A DNA stretch of 64,000 nt from Mangifera indica (lineage: Eukaryota > Streptophyta > Magnoliopsida > Sapindales > Anacardiaceae). This document shows positions 30,511-44,638 of the stretch, one piece after another. Each line of letters opens with the position of its first letter. Positions within the stretch are counted from its first letter, which is position 1. The notes below the pieces were generated by a model. It had not been told where the DNA came from and did no database searches. It worked only from the letters and a program-made list of their open reading frames with translations. The DNA is taken from assembly GCF_011075055.1 (NCBI RefSeq), contig NC_058143.1, forward strand, positions 18,984,930 to 19,048,929, read 5' to 3'. Position numbers and translations under genes: made by a program.

Positions 30511-33500
30511 ATGTTCGGTTTCTCTCGAAGACGCATGAAGCTTGGAAGGTGAGTTGTCATTTTATGCTTGATTTTATGTGAAGTTCTGAAAGTGTATTGG
30601 TAACTGAAAAGCCGGAGCTAAGTTTTTCAAGTTCGTTTGAAACTTAACTAAAATGTAACGTTTATTTTATATTATCTTTTATTTCTTTATTGTAATGGTA
30701 GATTAATCTAATTGTTACGAATCTGTTGCTTTAGAGTGAAGAAGGTTCAGCTATCAGACTCTGCTCAGGGAATTAAGAGTCCTATAAGGCCTCCAAAACG
30801 AAATAACAATCCCGATGTGAGGCTCTGAATTAGTTGTTATGCAGTTGTTATGCCAGCAGTGTCTGAAGCCATTTTAATTTTTGTGCAGGGTGAATGCGCT
30901 GCTCCTACAAATAGTCATTCTGATGAACGCGATTGCCAGTGTTCATCTGCTGTGCCCGAAACTAGTAGTGGCACATCTGGAAACTCTGAGAATTGGATGG
31001 TTTTGTCAATTGCTGGGGAAAAACCTGCCCCCCGTTTTAATGTAAGATATTATTGGTTCTTGAATAAATTCATGTTAATTAATTCGTGCATTGGTGTGTG
31101 TACTTGTTTTTCTGCTCAAAGTGAAAAGTTTAATTGTGTGATGAATAGCATGCAGCGGCTGTAATTGGTAACAAGATGATAGTGGTTGGTGGTGAGTCAG
31201 GGAACGGATTGTTGGATGATGTACAGGTAAAATTGACAAAGTGATGCTAGTGGCAAATGAGTTATCTAGAAATGATTCAGCTGCAGATTTACAAACTTTT
31301 GCTACTGCAACTAATCTCATTCTTCTGGTTAGGTGCTTAATTTTGACAGATTTACCTGGACGGCAGCTTCATCAAAACTCTACTTGTCACCAAACAGTTT
31401 GCCACTAAAGATTCCTGCATGCAGGGGACATAGTCTGGTATAAAATCTCCAATGCATTGGATTTTATATTGTAGTGATTGATAGTTTTTCAATAAAATCT
31501 GAAATCTGGCATTGTTCCCTATGTGATTCATGGGATGCCATTTGAATTTAGATTTGTGTATAGGATATGGCTAACCATAGTATATAACTAGAGATGACAG
31601 ACATTTAGCCCTAGCCTGGGAAGAGAGAATGGTGACGTGAGGGATTTGAATTTAAGACCTTTTAGCTTTGACACTATGCTAAGAAGCCACTAAACTCAAA
31701 AACTTGATGATAAGGACCTGACAAAAGTACTTAGGTCTAACATTCTGGTTACCGTAGTATTATAATTTTGTCTTCCACCCTGTTTAAAGGAAGTGGGAAA
31801 CGAAAATCTGTAGAGAGCAAAAAGTAAAGGAGATGACAGACATTTAGCCCTAGTCTGGGAAGAGAGAATGGTGACGTGAGGGATTTGAATTTAAGACCTT
31901 TTAGCTTTGACACTATGCTAAGAAGCCACTAAACTCAAAAACTTGATGATAAGGACCTGACAAAAGTACTTAAGTCTAACATTCTGGTTACCGTAGTATT
32001 ATAATTTTGTCTTCCACCCTGTTTGAAGGAAGTGGGAAACGAAAATCTGTAGAGAGCAAAAAGTAAAGGAGCTGATAATCATATTCTTAAAAATTTAAAG
32101 AAAAAAGCAGTAGGAGATTGGTGATTAAGGTGCATAGAAAAGGCTGCAATGTAAAAGGCTTTTTTCTTCTCTCAACACAACAACTAGTTAGCCGAATTAA
32201 AATTGCTTAACCAATTAAGAACTATAATTCTTTTCACTCCTTGGGCTACAAAAGCTTCAAGGGCACTTGTGCTGAAAGTTCTTTCTGTTGTTTGTCTTGT
32301 ACAGGTCTCTTGGGGAAAGAAGGTGCTCCTAGTTGGAGGAAAAACTGACTCTGGGAGTGACAGAGTTTCAGGTTGGATCACTTTGTTTCTATGGTTAATT
32401 TTATCATTTATAAGAATGATTCTTATCCTCTCTCTGGTCTTTTCAGTTTGGACATTTGACACAGAGACAGAGTGTTGGTCTCTGATGGATGCAAAGGGAG
32501 ACATACCGGTAACCTCTTTTAAACTTATCAAATGTGCAAATCATACTTTTGGGTGAATGCCACTTACATTCATCATTAGTTTTCTATGGAGGGCATGCAA
32601 CTTCATTATTTGATAAATTATATTTCCATGTGTCACATGTATACCTAATATCGCAATATAATAAATATCAATGTGCATAATTGCATTCACTCACTCATAG
32701 ACTTAAATGGAAGTGCCTGTGGATAACAGGGCAAAGGTTTGGTGAATACTTAGTATATTTTATTGAGTAGAGTAGGCATAACATGATTGTGGGCATCACA
32801 TTTCTTAAATGAGGGTAGGATAAGAGCATTTCTTGGGTAATATCCCATTGCTTTCATTTCTGTTTTCTGGCTGTTTTCTTGTGGAAGTATAACATGAGTA
32901 ATCACAGTCCATTTAGAAGGCAGCAGCATTCTATAATGTAGACAAAATTAATTCCATCATTGAAGCTCTGTAGTCGTACAAAACCCTAACTAAAAGTTTT
33001 ATACTTTACAGGTTGCTCGCAGTGGACACACTGTGGTTAGGGGAACTTCTGTTTTAATCTTATTTGGTGGAGAAGATTCTAAGAGGAGAAAACTAAATGA
33101 TCTGCATATGTTTGATCTAAAGTCTTTGACATGGCTTCCTCTTCATTACAAGTGAGTGAAATCCATTATATTCTGGAATTTGTCAACCATTCACTGTTAA
33201 CATTGCAGCTGATGGATGATCATGTTTCTTGTATCATTGAAATACCACATTTTTGTTGTTGTTCCCTCTCATGAACTATCATCCTCTACTTGTGACAGAG
33301 GAACAGGGCCATGTGCTAGAGCAAACCATGTGGCAGCACTTTATGATGACAAGACACTCCTTATATTTGGAGGATCATCAAAGTCCAAAACATTGGATGA
33401 CTTGTATTCACTTGATTTTGACTCGGTGTGTCAGAACTAGCCAATCTAAGTCCCATTACTGATTGACCAAACAAATTAATTTCATCAAAGACAACATTAA

Positions 33501-33528
33501 AATTATATTAGCTGTGAAATATTGACAA

Positions 33529-33574
<46 letters not shown>

Positions 33575-36500
33575 ATGATATGGACTAGAATAAAGATTCG
33601 AGGCTTCCATCCATCACCTAGAGCTGGATGCTGTGGGGTTCTATGTGGCACTAAATGGTATATAGCAGGGGGCGGAAGTAGGAAAAAACGTATGCTCAAT
33701 GAGCTTAATAGTATATACTTGCACAATTTTTTATAGTACTGCCTTCTTTTATATGCTATGCCTTTGAGTTTGGAGGAAATAACAACCTCCAAGCTTGTGA
33801 TTTTAGCTTGGGCTTGCTTATGGATGCATAATCTGAAAGGAAATTCCAAGGGTCTTATATCAGGCTGGTTATGGGTCTTGAGAAATACCTAAATCATATA
33901 GAAAATAAGAAAAAGAGAATGGGTACTGATGAAACTTGTACAGTACCTGTGATTGGTTGAGTTACTAAATTTGTTGTTAGAGCTTGAATGTTGTTATTAG
34001 ATCCTTAACTAGAAGCTGAAGCCTTTGTGTAATAGTTAATATTTATATTAGAGCCAAGTTGGTCAACAGATGCATTGTTTCTTTTGAACAGTATCAATTT
34101 TCATGCTTGATGTGGTAGGAACTGGATATCATGTCTGATGTGAAATATATGCTCCTTAAATGGATTTAATTCAAGCTGAGCTTATACAACTGCAGATTCA
34201 TGAAATAATTTGGTCTTTGCAATAACCGGAGTATTTATTTTATATTTTCACTCAATCGTGGCCTTAATTTCCTATTTACTTCCAAACCCATTTTGTCTGT
34301 GTTAGGACATGCTGAGACTTTGATCTTTGATATTCTAAAAGTGGAGTGGTCTTTGGCCATTACATCTCATCCATCTTCTGTCACAGGCAACAAGGTGAGC
34401 CATAATGAATTTTTGCACATAAAATTTCTGATTTTTCTATGACATATAACTGTAATGAACACCTACTCTGGATATAACATTCACTTCTACATGTCAACCA
34501 TGAAATAAATTTGGTTTCCGTGTTTCATAGATTATCAACAATGTTGTTATAAATGATTACCCATAATTGTGGTGAGTTTTTGAATTTATTAGTTAATTTT
34601 GGGTTGTAGGATGGCTGAGTCATTATAGCTACACATATCATTTGTAGATGCAAAGCTCTCATTGGTGACAATAATATTTATTTTTCTACTTTGTTATTGT
34701 TTCCTCAAGATGATTCTTTTGTTCTCAGGGATTTAGCCTAGTTCTTGTGCAGCACAAAGAAAAGGATTTTCTTGTTGCTTTTGGAGGATCCAAGAAGGAG
34801 CCATCAAATCAGGTTTGACTTTGAAGTCATAAATTGAGCTATAGTTGATATTTCTTGAATCATCCATTATAATATTTTTTTTGATCTTTTAGGTTGAAGT
34901 ACTGAGCATTGAAAAGAATGAATTATCTATGGGTCACCGATTCACACCAATTGGTAAAGGTCCAGGACAATTGCTATCGGAAAAACGCTCATCATCTGTG
35001 GCAATGGCAACTCAACTTAATAATGGGTCTTCCCAGCGTTCAGTTGACTCTGTTGCAAGGCAAAACCTAGCCTCTGCCATTGAACAACATGGTTCTGGTC
35101 GGAAATCTTTGTCAGAGTCTTCACTAGTTGATGCAAACACTATTTCTGGAAATGTCTCTCTTGGCAAGCAATTTCAAAATGAGGAAGAATACAGCACAGC
35201 TGTTAAGCCGGCAAAAAGTCTGGAGGATGAAACTTCTTTTTCTCAGGTAAGCTTTAGAAAATACCCTTGCTATACCATATCTATCAATCTTTAATTATGA
35301 TGATTATGTGTGGTGTGCTTAAGACTCATAGATAATATGAAATTCAAACATCTTATTTTTATTTAATATTCATTCTTAAAATGAAAAACACAAAAAAAAT
35401 CGCTATCTTAGGGGTTTGGTTTTTCCAGTCACAATAGAAGATACACTATAACACTCTTATTATCAGTAAATCATCCCAACCTATGGATTTATAAGAAAAG
35501 TATTCATAATCTTTTGTTAACATACCATTCTGGTTCGTTTCAGGCAAATGAACACAGAATAAACCAATCTGATTTGGGAACCCAGGCTAATATTGGTGGA
35601 GGAAAAGTCAATACGGATGAAGTGCTTTCATTTTATGCTGAAAATTTAAATATCCAAGCCGTTGGAAACTTTCCTGCAGAGAATGATGATGTAATATACG
35701 CACACAATGACAGTAAATCAGGAGCATTATCAGGTCCTTCAAGCATATATCAGTTTTATGAGGCGAAGATGGCCACTCTGATAAGAAAGAATGGTATATT
35801 AGAAGGACAATTAGCAGCAGCATTGTCAAATCGAGAAGCTGCAGAGAAAAATTTGTCTTCTGTTCTGAGGAGCAGACAGGAGTTAGAGAAAAAATTGGTG
35901 GATACAATGAAGGAGATGGAGTTGCTGAAAGGAAAGGTTGCTGGTTTAGAATTAGCACAAGAAGAGGCGAACAGCTTGTCGAATATTGTCCACTCTGACA
36001 ATGTAAGGCTTGAGCATGATGTGGCTTTTCTAAAGGCAGTTTTGGATGATACCCAGAAGGTATACTATTGATGTAATCACAATCACAATTGCTTTAAACT
36101 CCTGTAAACAGTTGTGGGGATTGGCTGATTAGATGATTTTTGCAGGAGCTACACTCAACTAGAGGAGTCCTTGCAGGGGAGAGAGCAAGAGCATTCCAAT
36201 TACAGGTACTGATTTCATAAACAAAAGTTAGAAAACCATAGCCTGTTTGATTCAGATGCAGTACGCAAAGTATCACATTGAATCAAAGCATTTTAAATAG
36301 TTGGGATCAGGGTTGCTAACAAGCCGAACCTAACTCAACTCGATTATTGTCGAAGTAGGTTTGAGCTCGTTAATTCTTGGTTCGGTGAGCTCGCAAGCTT
36401 AGGTGAGTTGTGTAATATCAATAAATCTCTAAAAGTTTGAAATTTTACACCTATACCCCCAAAACCCTCCCTTAAAACTTATAATCCCATTATATTTATA

Positions 36501-37097
36501 TATTTTAGAATGAAAAATTTTATCAGGACCCCTTAGCTTTTAAATTTGCCACATACAACCCAACTTCAAATTTTGAATATAAGGGGTAATTAATAAATAT
36601 ATAAGCTAGAGGGTTTATTTGTAATTTTTCGTATCGAGTTTGAGTCAACAACTCCTATCTCTAGCTCTAGCATAGTCAGTGCAGTTTGATTGCAACCCTC
36701 GTTGAGATAAAATGCCACTGGCTTAATTAATACCCATTGAAAATGATATAATTTGACTCTGGTTTGCCCAGTGTAGTGGTTGTGAAGGTTTACCTTTCTG
36801 GTAAAGTCAGTCAAGGCTCTCTTGATTACCAAAAAAAGGATATAATTTGGATGCCACTGGCTTAACCTTGTCTGGAGTTATATTTACAGCTTCACATAAT
36901 TTGTAATTTTTTGGATGCTACTCTGGTGCAAGGCTCCATCTTCTAGTAGACATAAATTTATCACAATAATTGTTTTAGATCAAATAAGAATTTTCTTCGT
37001 AAATTTTGCCTTGCAGGTTGAAGTTTTTCATCTAAAACAAAGATTACAATCTTTGGAGAACCGAGCACCTACTCCCAGGAAACCTTTCAACGTGTAA
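30511..37097 (+). CDS. Kelch-repeat/coiled-coil protein (At5g18590-like), complete, 16 exons
   Basis: Exons: 30511-30548, 30735-30816, 30889-31041, 31149-31226, 31333-31437, 32305-32371, 32447-32508, 33012-33151, 33299-33425, 33575-33689, 34306-34394, 34729-34812, 34893-35246, 35544-36059, 36146-36205, 37017-37097. They total 2151 nt, or 716 aa, near the size of Arabidopsis At5g18590. After a short basic N-terminus (MFGFSRRRMKLGR) come about six kelch blades (roughly 85-370) with the marks IVVGGES, LLVGGKT, LILFGGED, LLIFGGS, YIAGGGS and LVAFGGS, forming a beta-propeller for protein binding. A Ser-rich linker follows, then a long coiled coil (about 575-700) rich in E, K, L and A. Related kelch/coiled-coil proteins bind Rab GTPases or cytoskeletal partners; the exact function here is unknown. 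Introns carry a tandem duplication, a TC repeat and a MITE, listed separately. Confidence 0.93.
31591..32068 (+). repeat. 239-bp tandem duplication in kelch intron 5
   Basis: Copy 1 (31591-31829) and copy 2 (31830-32068) are adjacent and nearly identical; I see three substitutions (AGCCTGGG/AGTCTGGG, ACTTAGGTC/ACTTAAGTC, GTTTAAAGG/GTTTGAAGG). The duplication lies wholly in the intron between the exons ending at 31437 and starting at 32305. Confidence 0.9.
33531..33572 (+). repeat. TC dinucleotide microsatellite abutting a splice acceptor
   Basis: About 21 TC units run straight into the CAG acceptor at 33572-33574 of kelch exon 10, so the microsatellite itself serves as the polypyrimidine tract. 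Confidence 0.92.
36308..36700. mobile_element. hAT-like MITE in kelch intron 15 (393 bp)
   Basis: Ends CAGGGTTGCTAACAAGCC and, reverse-complemented, GAGGGTTGCAATCAAACT form short inverted repeats. They are flanked by 8-bp sequences GTTGGGAT (36300-36307) and GTTGAGAT (36701-36708), which match at 7 of 8. Short CAGGG-type termini and 8-bp duplications are features of hAT elements. No transposase frame is present. Confidence 0.6.
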
Positions 37098-38208
37098 TAT
37101 GAAGGAGAAATCAGAATGAATAAGGTTACTGTTCTGTTTTCTGATGCGCACGAAGTGCTCTTTCAAAGCCAGCCAAATCGATCTGTTCACTCGGCCAACC
37201 ACAGGAATCTCCATGCTAGGTTCCTAGCTGGTAGTATGATCAGAGGGAGTTGTTTTATTGTAATGTGCTGTATATATATGTAACTGAACTATTGCCACGA
37301 TATATGTATTCAGTCGTAAAATTTATTTAGTCTGAATTTGGAGGATGTTCCTATGAACCAACGTTTATTAATGTGCAAAACCCAATATATGTCAAATAAC
37401 TTTAAATTTCTAGTTTTAACCTAGAACAAAATTTCATCTCCTGCCTAAAGAATCTAAGCATCTCACAGAAACAGAGTAACTTGGGATAGATTTGAACTGA
37501 ATGGCTCACACTTGGTCCACCGAACTTGGTTTTGCAATTTTAGCTCAATCACCTTTTTTTGGCAACTCTTCTCCCATGATGTTACTGTTTTCCCTTCAGC
37601 ATTCTACTTATCAATTAGAATCTAACATTTTAGATTTGAGTCAGTTTAAACTTCCCTTTACTTGGGTTGATTCGTAACGAAGAACTAAAAGAGATTGTAT
37701 ATTATTTTCTACACAAATTCAATCCAGTAACACCTATGCACTGTTGCCAAACGAGAGGATCCATTTAATGAAAGCAAGTCAGCAGATCCTCGATGCAATG
37801 TTAGTCTACGGTTTCAATGTGTCAGCACCGTTCTTTAATAGTACAATGTGCATAAGTAATTTAGAAACTCCAATGGCTACATCGCAAACACAATACAAAA
37901 CACAAACAAACTACTACAACATTGAATACATCGACAACACTATGCTATTGCAACTCTTCTAGTTGAAATGATTAAACCAGCTATTCATTTCACCTGTTCT
38001 TCTCAGCATAGCATTATCCAGTCCTTCAACAAATCTTATTTATGTCATGAATTTTCAACCATCGTTTTGGATAAGTTACTTGAAAAATGTGATACCTGGT
38101 TGACAGTTTGCTCTCACGTGTTGTTAGCATGGCACAACATGGCATTACATGACATTTTTCTCGCAAAAAGTGTAACTTCTCTCAAGCTTCTTTTAGTGTA
38201 GTTTAGCT
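37098..38208. other. Intergenic region between convergent kelch and APC7 genes
   Basis: Holds the 3' UTRs of both genes. Open frames at 37744-37962 and 37968-38201 on the plus strand lie antisense to the likely APC7 3' UTR and have no family content. Nothing else is seen. Confidence 0.6.
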
Positions 38209-41200
38209 TCACAAAAGCTCAGTCTCTTCCTGATCTCCATCAGCATCCTCAACCTCGTTCTCTTCATCTTCCTCAGGAGCATCAGGATCCACTCCCTACA
38301 CAGTCATCATTTAACAGAGTTATTTTCCGCAAAAGCCACTTCCATTTCTTTTACCAAATCAAGTCCTGCCTCAAAGGAACTCATCACCGTGTTTTGGACT
38401 ACCAATCACTTGACAGCAAGAAAGCCCTTATTGCACATGCATATTATACAGGGGGTAAAGGAAAGATAAAATAAATGGAAAGAAAACACACCTTCATCTG
38501 CTTCTCCAAGCGCTCTAACCCTTTTTTTGCAGCTTCATTCTGTGGGTTTATTCTGCCACACACATCAAACATGAATTGAGGACTTGAAAATCAACTCCAA
38601 AACAACTCAGGTATGGAAAGCTTTTCGGCAGACTAAAAGAAAGAAATTGGTGAACATCTTTAATAAAAATGTAACCTCAAAGCAGCCTCATAATGTGATA
38701 AAGCCTCTTCCAGCATATTTGTGGCAGCAAATACTTGAGCCAGCTTGACATGAAGGGAGTCATCAGCCCAATCTTTGAGATATCTCTCAAGCAGAGATAC
38801 AGCGTCTCCATTTCGGCCCTCAATGACGTGGAGCTCAGCCAAAGCTAAAGCAGCTCCCAGGTAACCAGGTTCCAGTCTGAGTGCAGATTCATAGAATCTT
38901 TTTGCCTGTTACAAGTTCAGATGAGCTTAAACTTTTCACACCTTGACCAAAGGCAATCTCTACTTCAAGTTGATACAATAATTCATTACAGGTTTACCTT
39001 CTCTCGGCCACTAGCATTACTTGCATGTACATCCCCAACTAATTTTAAAGCCTTTGCAGATTGAGGCATTGCCTTCATTGCCTCCCTGGCAGCATAAAGA
39101 GCCTCCTTGACTTTTGAGAATGCCAAATAAGAATGGACCAAACCTGAAAATATAGTGTTTTTCTATTATTGTCTTTATGACAAAATGTACCATTCAAAGG
39201 CAGACATAAGATGCAACTTATTCAGGTGGAGTAATGAACAATTAAAATATCATATTTTTCCCCTTACAAATCGCACCTTGATAAGAGCGAAGATCAGGTC
39301 TCAATTCTTGAGCTCCTCTGAAGGCAATTACAGCTGCTTCTGGTCGCTTCATAGATAAAAGCAGATTACCCTATGGATATACAAGAAAATTTAGTTGATT
39401 GCTATTATTGATATACAAGTAAGAAACCAGAATATTCGTGGTGTACTGCATAAATTAATTATCAGAAAAACCTCAACAGAAGTGATCTCCATCTGGTTGA
39501 AGATTATTTCAGTACCTTCATTATATAACCTGGTATGTGCCTCTCATCAATTCGGATACTCTGATTCAAAAAAAATTACAGAAATCATGGGCACAATTGG
39601 AACAATTATTCCAAATTAATGCACTAACCTTGTTAAATCTATTCTTTTTTCCTTTAAAAAAAGGAACAACTAACCTTTTCAGCATAAGATAGTGCTGCTC
39701 TCTCATCTTTCCCTTCCCACAGCACAGACAAGGCCACAAAAACTTCTGGCCTTGAAGGATCAATAGTCAGCAAATCATGCACTAATTTGCTTAGCTTTGC
39801 ATAATCACACTTCATCTTTAGAAGCATTGCATACTCATCCATGTACGCTATGATATAAGGATCAATTGATCGAACCTGCAAAGACCATGAATTTTAAATA
39901 TATGACATGTTATTTGTAAGTGTGCATATATCTGGGTTGTTACAAATAATTCTAGGACATTTTAAGCCAGACGTCCTCTTACCTTTTCAAAATTTATTAT
40001 GGCCTCATCATTCTTTCCAATAATTGCTTCAACCTTAACATATTTAACAAGTCAAACAGAAAAAAAAAATCAAAAATTGATGAACCAGCAATTTTAAGAT
40101 CTAACATCAGTGGTCAGCTTCACTCTCTAAAATTTGACCAATACATGATAAACAGACAGTGGCCAGCATAAAGCATATCCATAACCTAAAAGGTTTGCTC
40201 CCTATTTTTGGCTTTTCCTAATCAAGAATTCCCACATTTGGAAGAAAACCAAAAAGCAAAACATTATGATGATACGAAGAACTCAGAATAGCATACTTTC
40301 CAAAACCTGAGAACTAGTCATACTTGCCACTGAAAAAGGCGAGGGAACACATAATTATCGGCATATCTTACGAGTTTAAATTCATTAAAGTCTAACTATA
40401 TCCAACCTTTGCAATTTCAAGTAATAAGTGTGTGTTATTAGGAAAACGTTGTAAAAGCTCGACAAAGAGTTCCAAACCACCTGCCAAAACAGGAAAGGAC
40501 CAAAGATGAATATATAATAATAAGTAACGACTAAAGTAAGTTTTCCAAGTAAAATATGAGGAATATTTTACATTAAAACTATATCTATGTATGAGGAAAG
40601 CTTATATAGAAGAAAACAAGTATGAAACTACAGTGAACAACATAATAACAGGTGAAATTAGTTGTTTCACATAAGATGAATTTTGCCAGTATTTGTGAGT
40701 CACATAACTCATTCAGTGATCAACAGAAAATTTGCCATTTTTATTTACAGTTACCTCTGTCCTTTGGTTTCACTTTCTTCAGGTTATAATACTTGTAATA
40801 CAGACCCCTTTAAAAAACTAGATACAAATCTCATCAAACAACAATACTTGACATATAAGACAAATCAAAGACCATCATAAGAGCAAAACAAATTATCAAT
40901 TATGCATGTAAAATTCATAAAATGGATTGTGCAAATTTATGACGTCCATGCAAGAATATATAATTCATTAAACTAATATTCAAGATTGACTATGTCTCAT
41001 TCCGTTCAAGAAAATTTTATATTGACATGCCAGTAGCTTCCAGCATTTGCAGAACTAGATGTTAAATGCAAAGTTTACCCAAAGAAAAACTAAATGGCAC
41101 ATAGAGGGAATGCAGGATCAGTTTGGGAAGAAATATATCATCTATACCAGCTAAACCTCTTTTATCAAATTAAACGGTCATATGTTGCACAACTCAAGGT

Positions 41201-44200
41201 CAAAACAATTCAAGAGGTGAAGCATTGCCCACAAATGGCACACTTATCCATAGCAATGAATTGCACATATACATTAAGAAAATCTAAATCAAAATAAAGA
41301 TATCTTACCTTTGTAGTCATTAGATGCAATACAACACTGTGCTTCAACATAACGCTGTGCAGGAATTACAAATTATTCACTGTTCAAAGTAAAAACTAGC
41401 AGGAGTACAAACAATGAAATATAAACAACATAAAGTAACTTTGTACAGAAATCATTTCAACTCCCAGTTTTGTTCATTATAAAGACTGCCAAAACTACAC
41501 CAGCGTATGCTTCAAACTGATTTTCAGGATCAGAAATCAGTTGTCCTAGTGATACAGACAAATGTGTTAAGCCAAAACCCTATATTTTATTTGATGATCC
41601 CAAGTTTCCCAAATTTAAAAAAACAAAAAAAAACCATAAAGCTGTAAGCAGCTTAAAAATGGGACAAGACATTAACTATTTCCTTATTAACTTACTTGCA
41701 GCCAGCGACTTGAGTCAGTATGATCAAATGGAGGCTTTGAACTTCTATTAGGAGTCTGAATAAAGCAAGACAGCACCAAAATATCAATAAGTAAACAACT
41801 TAAATTAGATGCAAATAATAATATTTATTACTTCAATGATTCTATCAATCCTCTTTTCCCCCTCAATTAAAGAGATGCTAAGCTAATATTCAAACTTACT
41901 TTCAATTCGACTTAAGCTGTGTTAATCAGGAAGAAAATTACCATTCATTCAATTAAATTATCCTCTCCAGTGGATGCTAAAAGAATTGATGGTTGTATAA
42001 CCATATCTATGAGGTAAGAAGTGTCATACATCATTTATTAAAGTTAATTCAAAACTCCTCATATCATATATTTTTATCAATGTGGTGAATCTTATCTTAA
42101 GACAGATTCAGCAACACAAGAAGCTCTTATCTGTACTCAAAAAGGCATAGGAAGGAACATTTATACTAAGACTATGTCAATGCCAATAGATTTGGAAACA
42201 TGCTATATTTCTTATTTAGCTACATGAACATATATCAAACTTTAATCAGACACCTGAACAAACGATGAAATGATTTCCTTTGCCGAAGCTCCTAACTCCG
42301 CCAAAGCTGTGATTGCCTCAAGGACATAAGGGGAGTGCCTACCAAAAAGAAAAGTGCATGCTTTCAGAAAGTTAATTCAGTAATATTTTCACACATTGAC
42401 ACACTTATGTAGTAAGTATGTTATTGAAAATTAGAAATCTAAATGTAAATTCAGCCAACACTCACAGATCTGAAATACTTTTTTTGTTGACTAATAGTAG
42501 AGATAATATAATTAACCGAAATAATAATATAGACAATGCAGGCAAAGAAAAAGATAATCTAGCTTTGAGGCGCTAGAACCTTCTGCTTTCTTATCCTTCT
42601 CTTCTAACTGTTTCTTCCTCATTTCTAGTGCCGGATATCCACGATCACTGCCTTCTTATCCTTCTCTTCTTGCCATTTCTAGAAATAGTTTTAGCAAACC
42701 AACTGAATGTTCTCTCATTGCCTATTCTCTAACCGAACTATTTCTTTGCCTACTTTGCCCCTAGGACTAATACTTTTATAAACATTAAGGCCAGATGGCA
42801 TAACGTATGACATGAGAAGTAAAAAATATGAATTATATAAATAATGAAGATGATTATACAATTACACACACTAATGCAAGTAAGACACAGAATTAAATGG
42901 AGCAACTATTATAATTTTCATGAGAAAAGGAAAAAGACCTTAGGGGAAGGGGGGAGTGGGCCTAACAATATTATATAATGCCAATAGAGTCATGAATTAT
43001 GCAGCAGAAAATTACAAAATTTCTGTGTTTGTTATGTGAATCTAACACAACTAAATTGATTTTTTTCCAAAAGGGCCTGCAATTTATGTAATAATGACAA
43101 GAAATGCAGAAAGACTGAGGCATAGAATGAAGAACAAGTAAACCTTAAACACTCTTTATAACAAGTCACAGCCCCACGGTTATGTCTAGAATTCCGGTAA
43201 ACCTTTGCCATTAATAGACTCATCTGCAAGTTTCTTGCTTTGATTGGAATTCCCTCTAGCTGTATAACAAAAATTATGAATATGCAAGATTAAATAAGAA
43301 GGGAAATGAAAAGAAAATTTAAGAGAAAACTGACACCATACACGCAAAAATTCATCATTCTTGATATCAGTTTCAAAATTCCATGTTAGCACTGAATGGC
43401 CTACACTGCAAAATGCGAATAAACCTGTGTACAGAGATTTTTCTTCATGAGCAGTGCTCATTCACATTAAATGAGAAATGCAAACATGAAGCAATAGCAA
43501 TACAGACTGCAAATCTTGCAGAATGCATAAATGTGCTTTCAAGAACAAACTTGAAAAAATAGAATTATAAAGTAAATGAAAAGGATGAAGCAAAACCTCA
43601 ACAAGAGCTGCTTTACCCTCACTCAGAGCAAAATAACATGATGCAATCTTATACTTCACCTGTAACAGAGACAGAAACAGATAAATTAAGAGATAATGAT
43701 TATTGCAAATCATCCCATAAAAGATTTAAGATTTAAGTTAGGTGAGAATATTAATCTACCTCATTTTCATTAATTGCTGAAATGTTGACAGAATTTGGAG
43801 AAGAAGATCTGTTTGATGAGGGCAAAGGACTTCTAGAACTTGTTGAGTTTTGTTTGGGAACAGTCTTGTAATATTGCAAGGCTTGCTTGTAAACATGCTG
43901 TCGTCACACAGAAATAACACAAAGTGAAACCAAAACGATTCCAAATTCAGCAATTGTTAGGTATAAATCTCTGGAAAATGATGTACTGGTATTATATTTA
44001 TATCATGAGAATATATCAACAATGAAATAAAATCAACTTTCCAGCACTATAAAATCGAATAACAAGCCATTAACCAACAAATACTGTCAATTTATGCACA
44101 TCAAGCTCAATAAAGCATACAAGGTATCATCTCAAATAACAGTAAAGTGATAAATAATTTCACTAATTCTTTAAGGATCACCAGATAATCGTAATTGTAA

Positions 44201-44638
44201 CGTAAACTGGTAAATTCAGCTCGCAACTCAAACAAGTAGCGCAACTACTATAAACTATAGATGCTCTTACAATTGCTCTGCGAAACTCTCTATCGCGAAA
44301 TAACGCATCACCAAGAAGAATCTGTAAAATATTATATTAAGAAAAAAAACGTAATTAACAATGCTGAGCAATTATTTCAAAAACAACAAAAATTTTGACT
44401 GACTAGATTTTCCGCCTTCAGTTGTGGACTGGCTTCGCCATTTACAGCCGATGATGAAACGAGAAAACAACCCTAACAGAAAAATGAGTTAAAAACAAAC
44501 AAAAAGTGAAATTAATTTACATTAATTTGAAATCAAATTAGTATTAAAATTAAGAGAATGCAAGATTACGAGCATTTGAGCAGAGTCGAAGAGGCCATGA
44601 TCAAGAAGAGTGGTGATTTGGTCCTTGGAGATGTCCAT
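38209..44638 (-). CDS. APC7: Anaphase-promoting complex subunit 7 (APC7), complete, 18 exons
   Basis: TPR scaffold subunit of the APC/C ubiquitin ligase, which marks cyclins and securin for destruction in mitosis. Exons in transcript order: 44570-44638, 44404-44472, 44271-44321, 43760-43897, 43597-43659, 43144-43259, 42254-42338, 41696-41755, 41309-41354, 40407-40480, 39983-40033, 39675-39875, 39516-39560, 39277-39370, 38998-39143, 38676-38905, 38492-38552, 38209-38295. The sum is 1686 nt, or 561 aa (Arabidopsis APC7 is about 558). TPR-type helices fill the protein: AENLILLGDALFRDREFRRAI near the N-terminus, a low-complexity Ser/Pro/Asn loop (about 80-100), then repeated A-x3-Y/F and G/A-x-L patterns to about 530. 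The end is strongly acidic (EEDEENEVEDADGD). The TPRs dimerise and hold neighbouring scaffold subunits. All borders are GT-AG. The start codon fits the family N-terminus. Confidence 0.95.

Noticed and set aside
37744..38201. Two plus-strand frames of 72 and 77 codons
   Set aside because: They lie antisense to the probable APC7 3' UTR and have no family signature.
42540..42780. Direct repeat of TTCTTATCCTTCTCTTCT in an APC7 intron
   Set aside because: The words are simple pyrimidine-rich sequence and the flanks do not align, so a real duplication is not supported.
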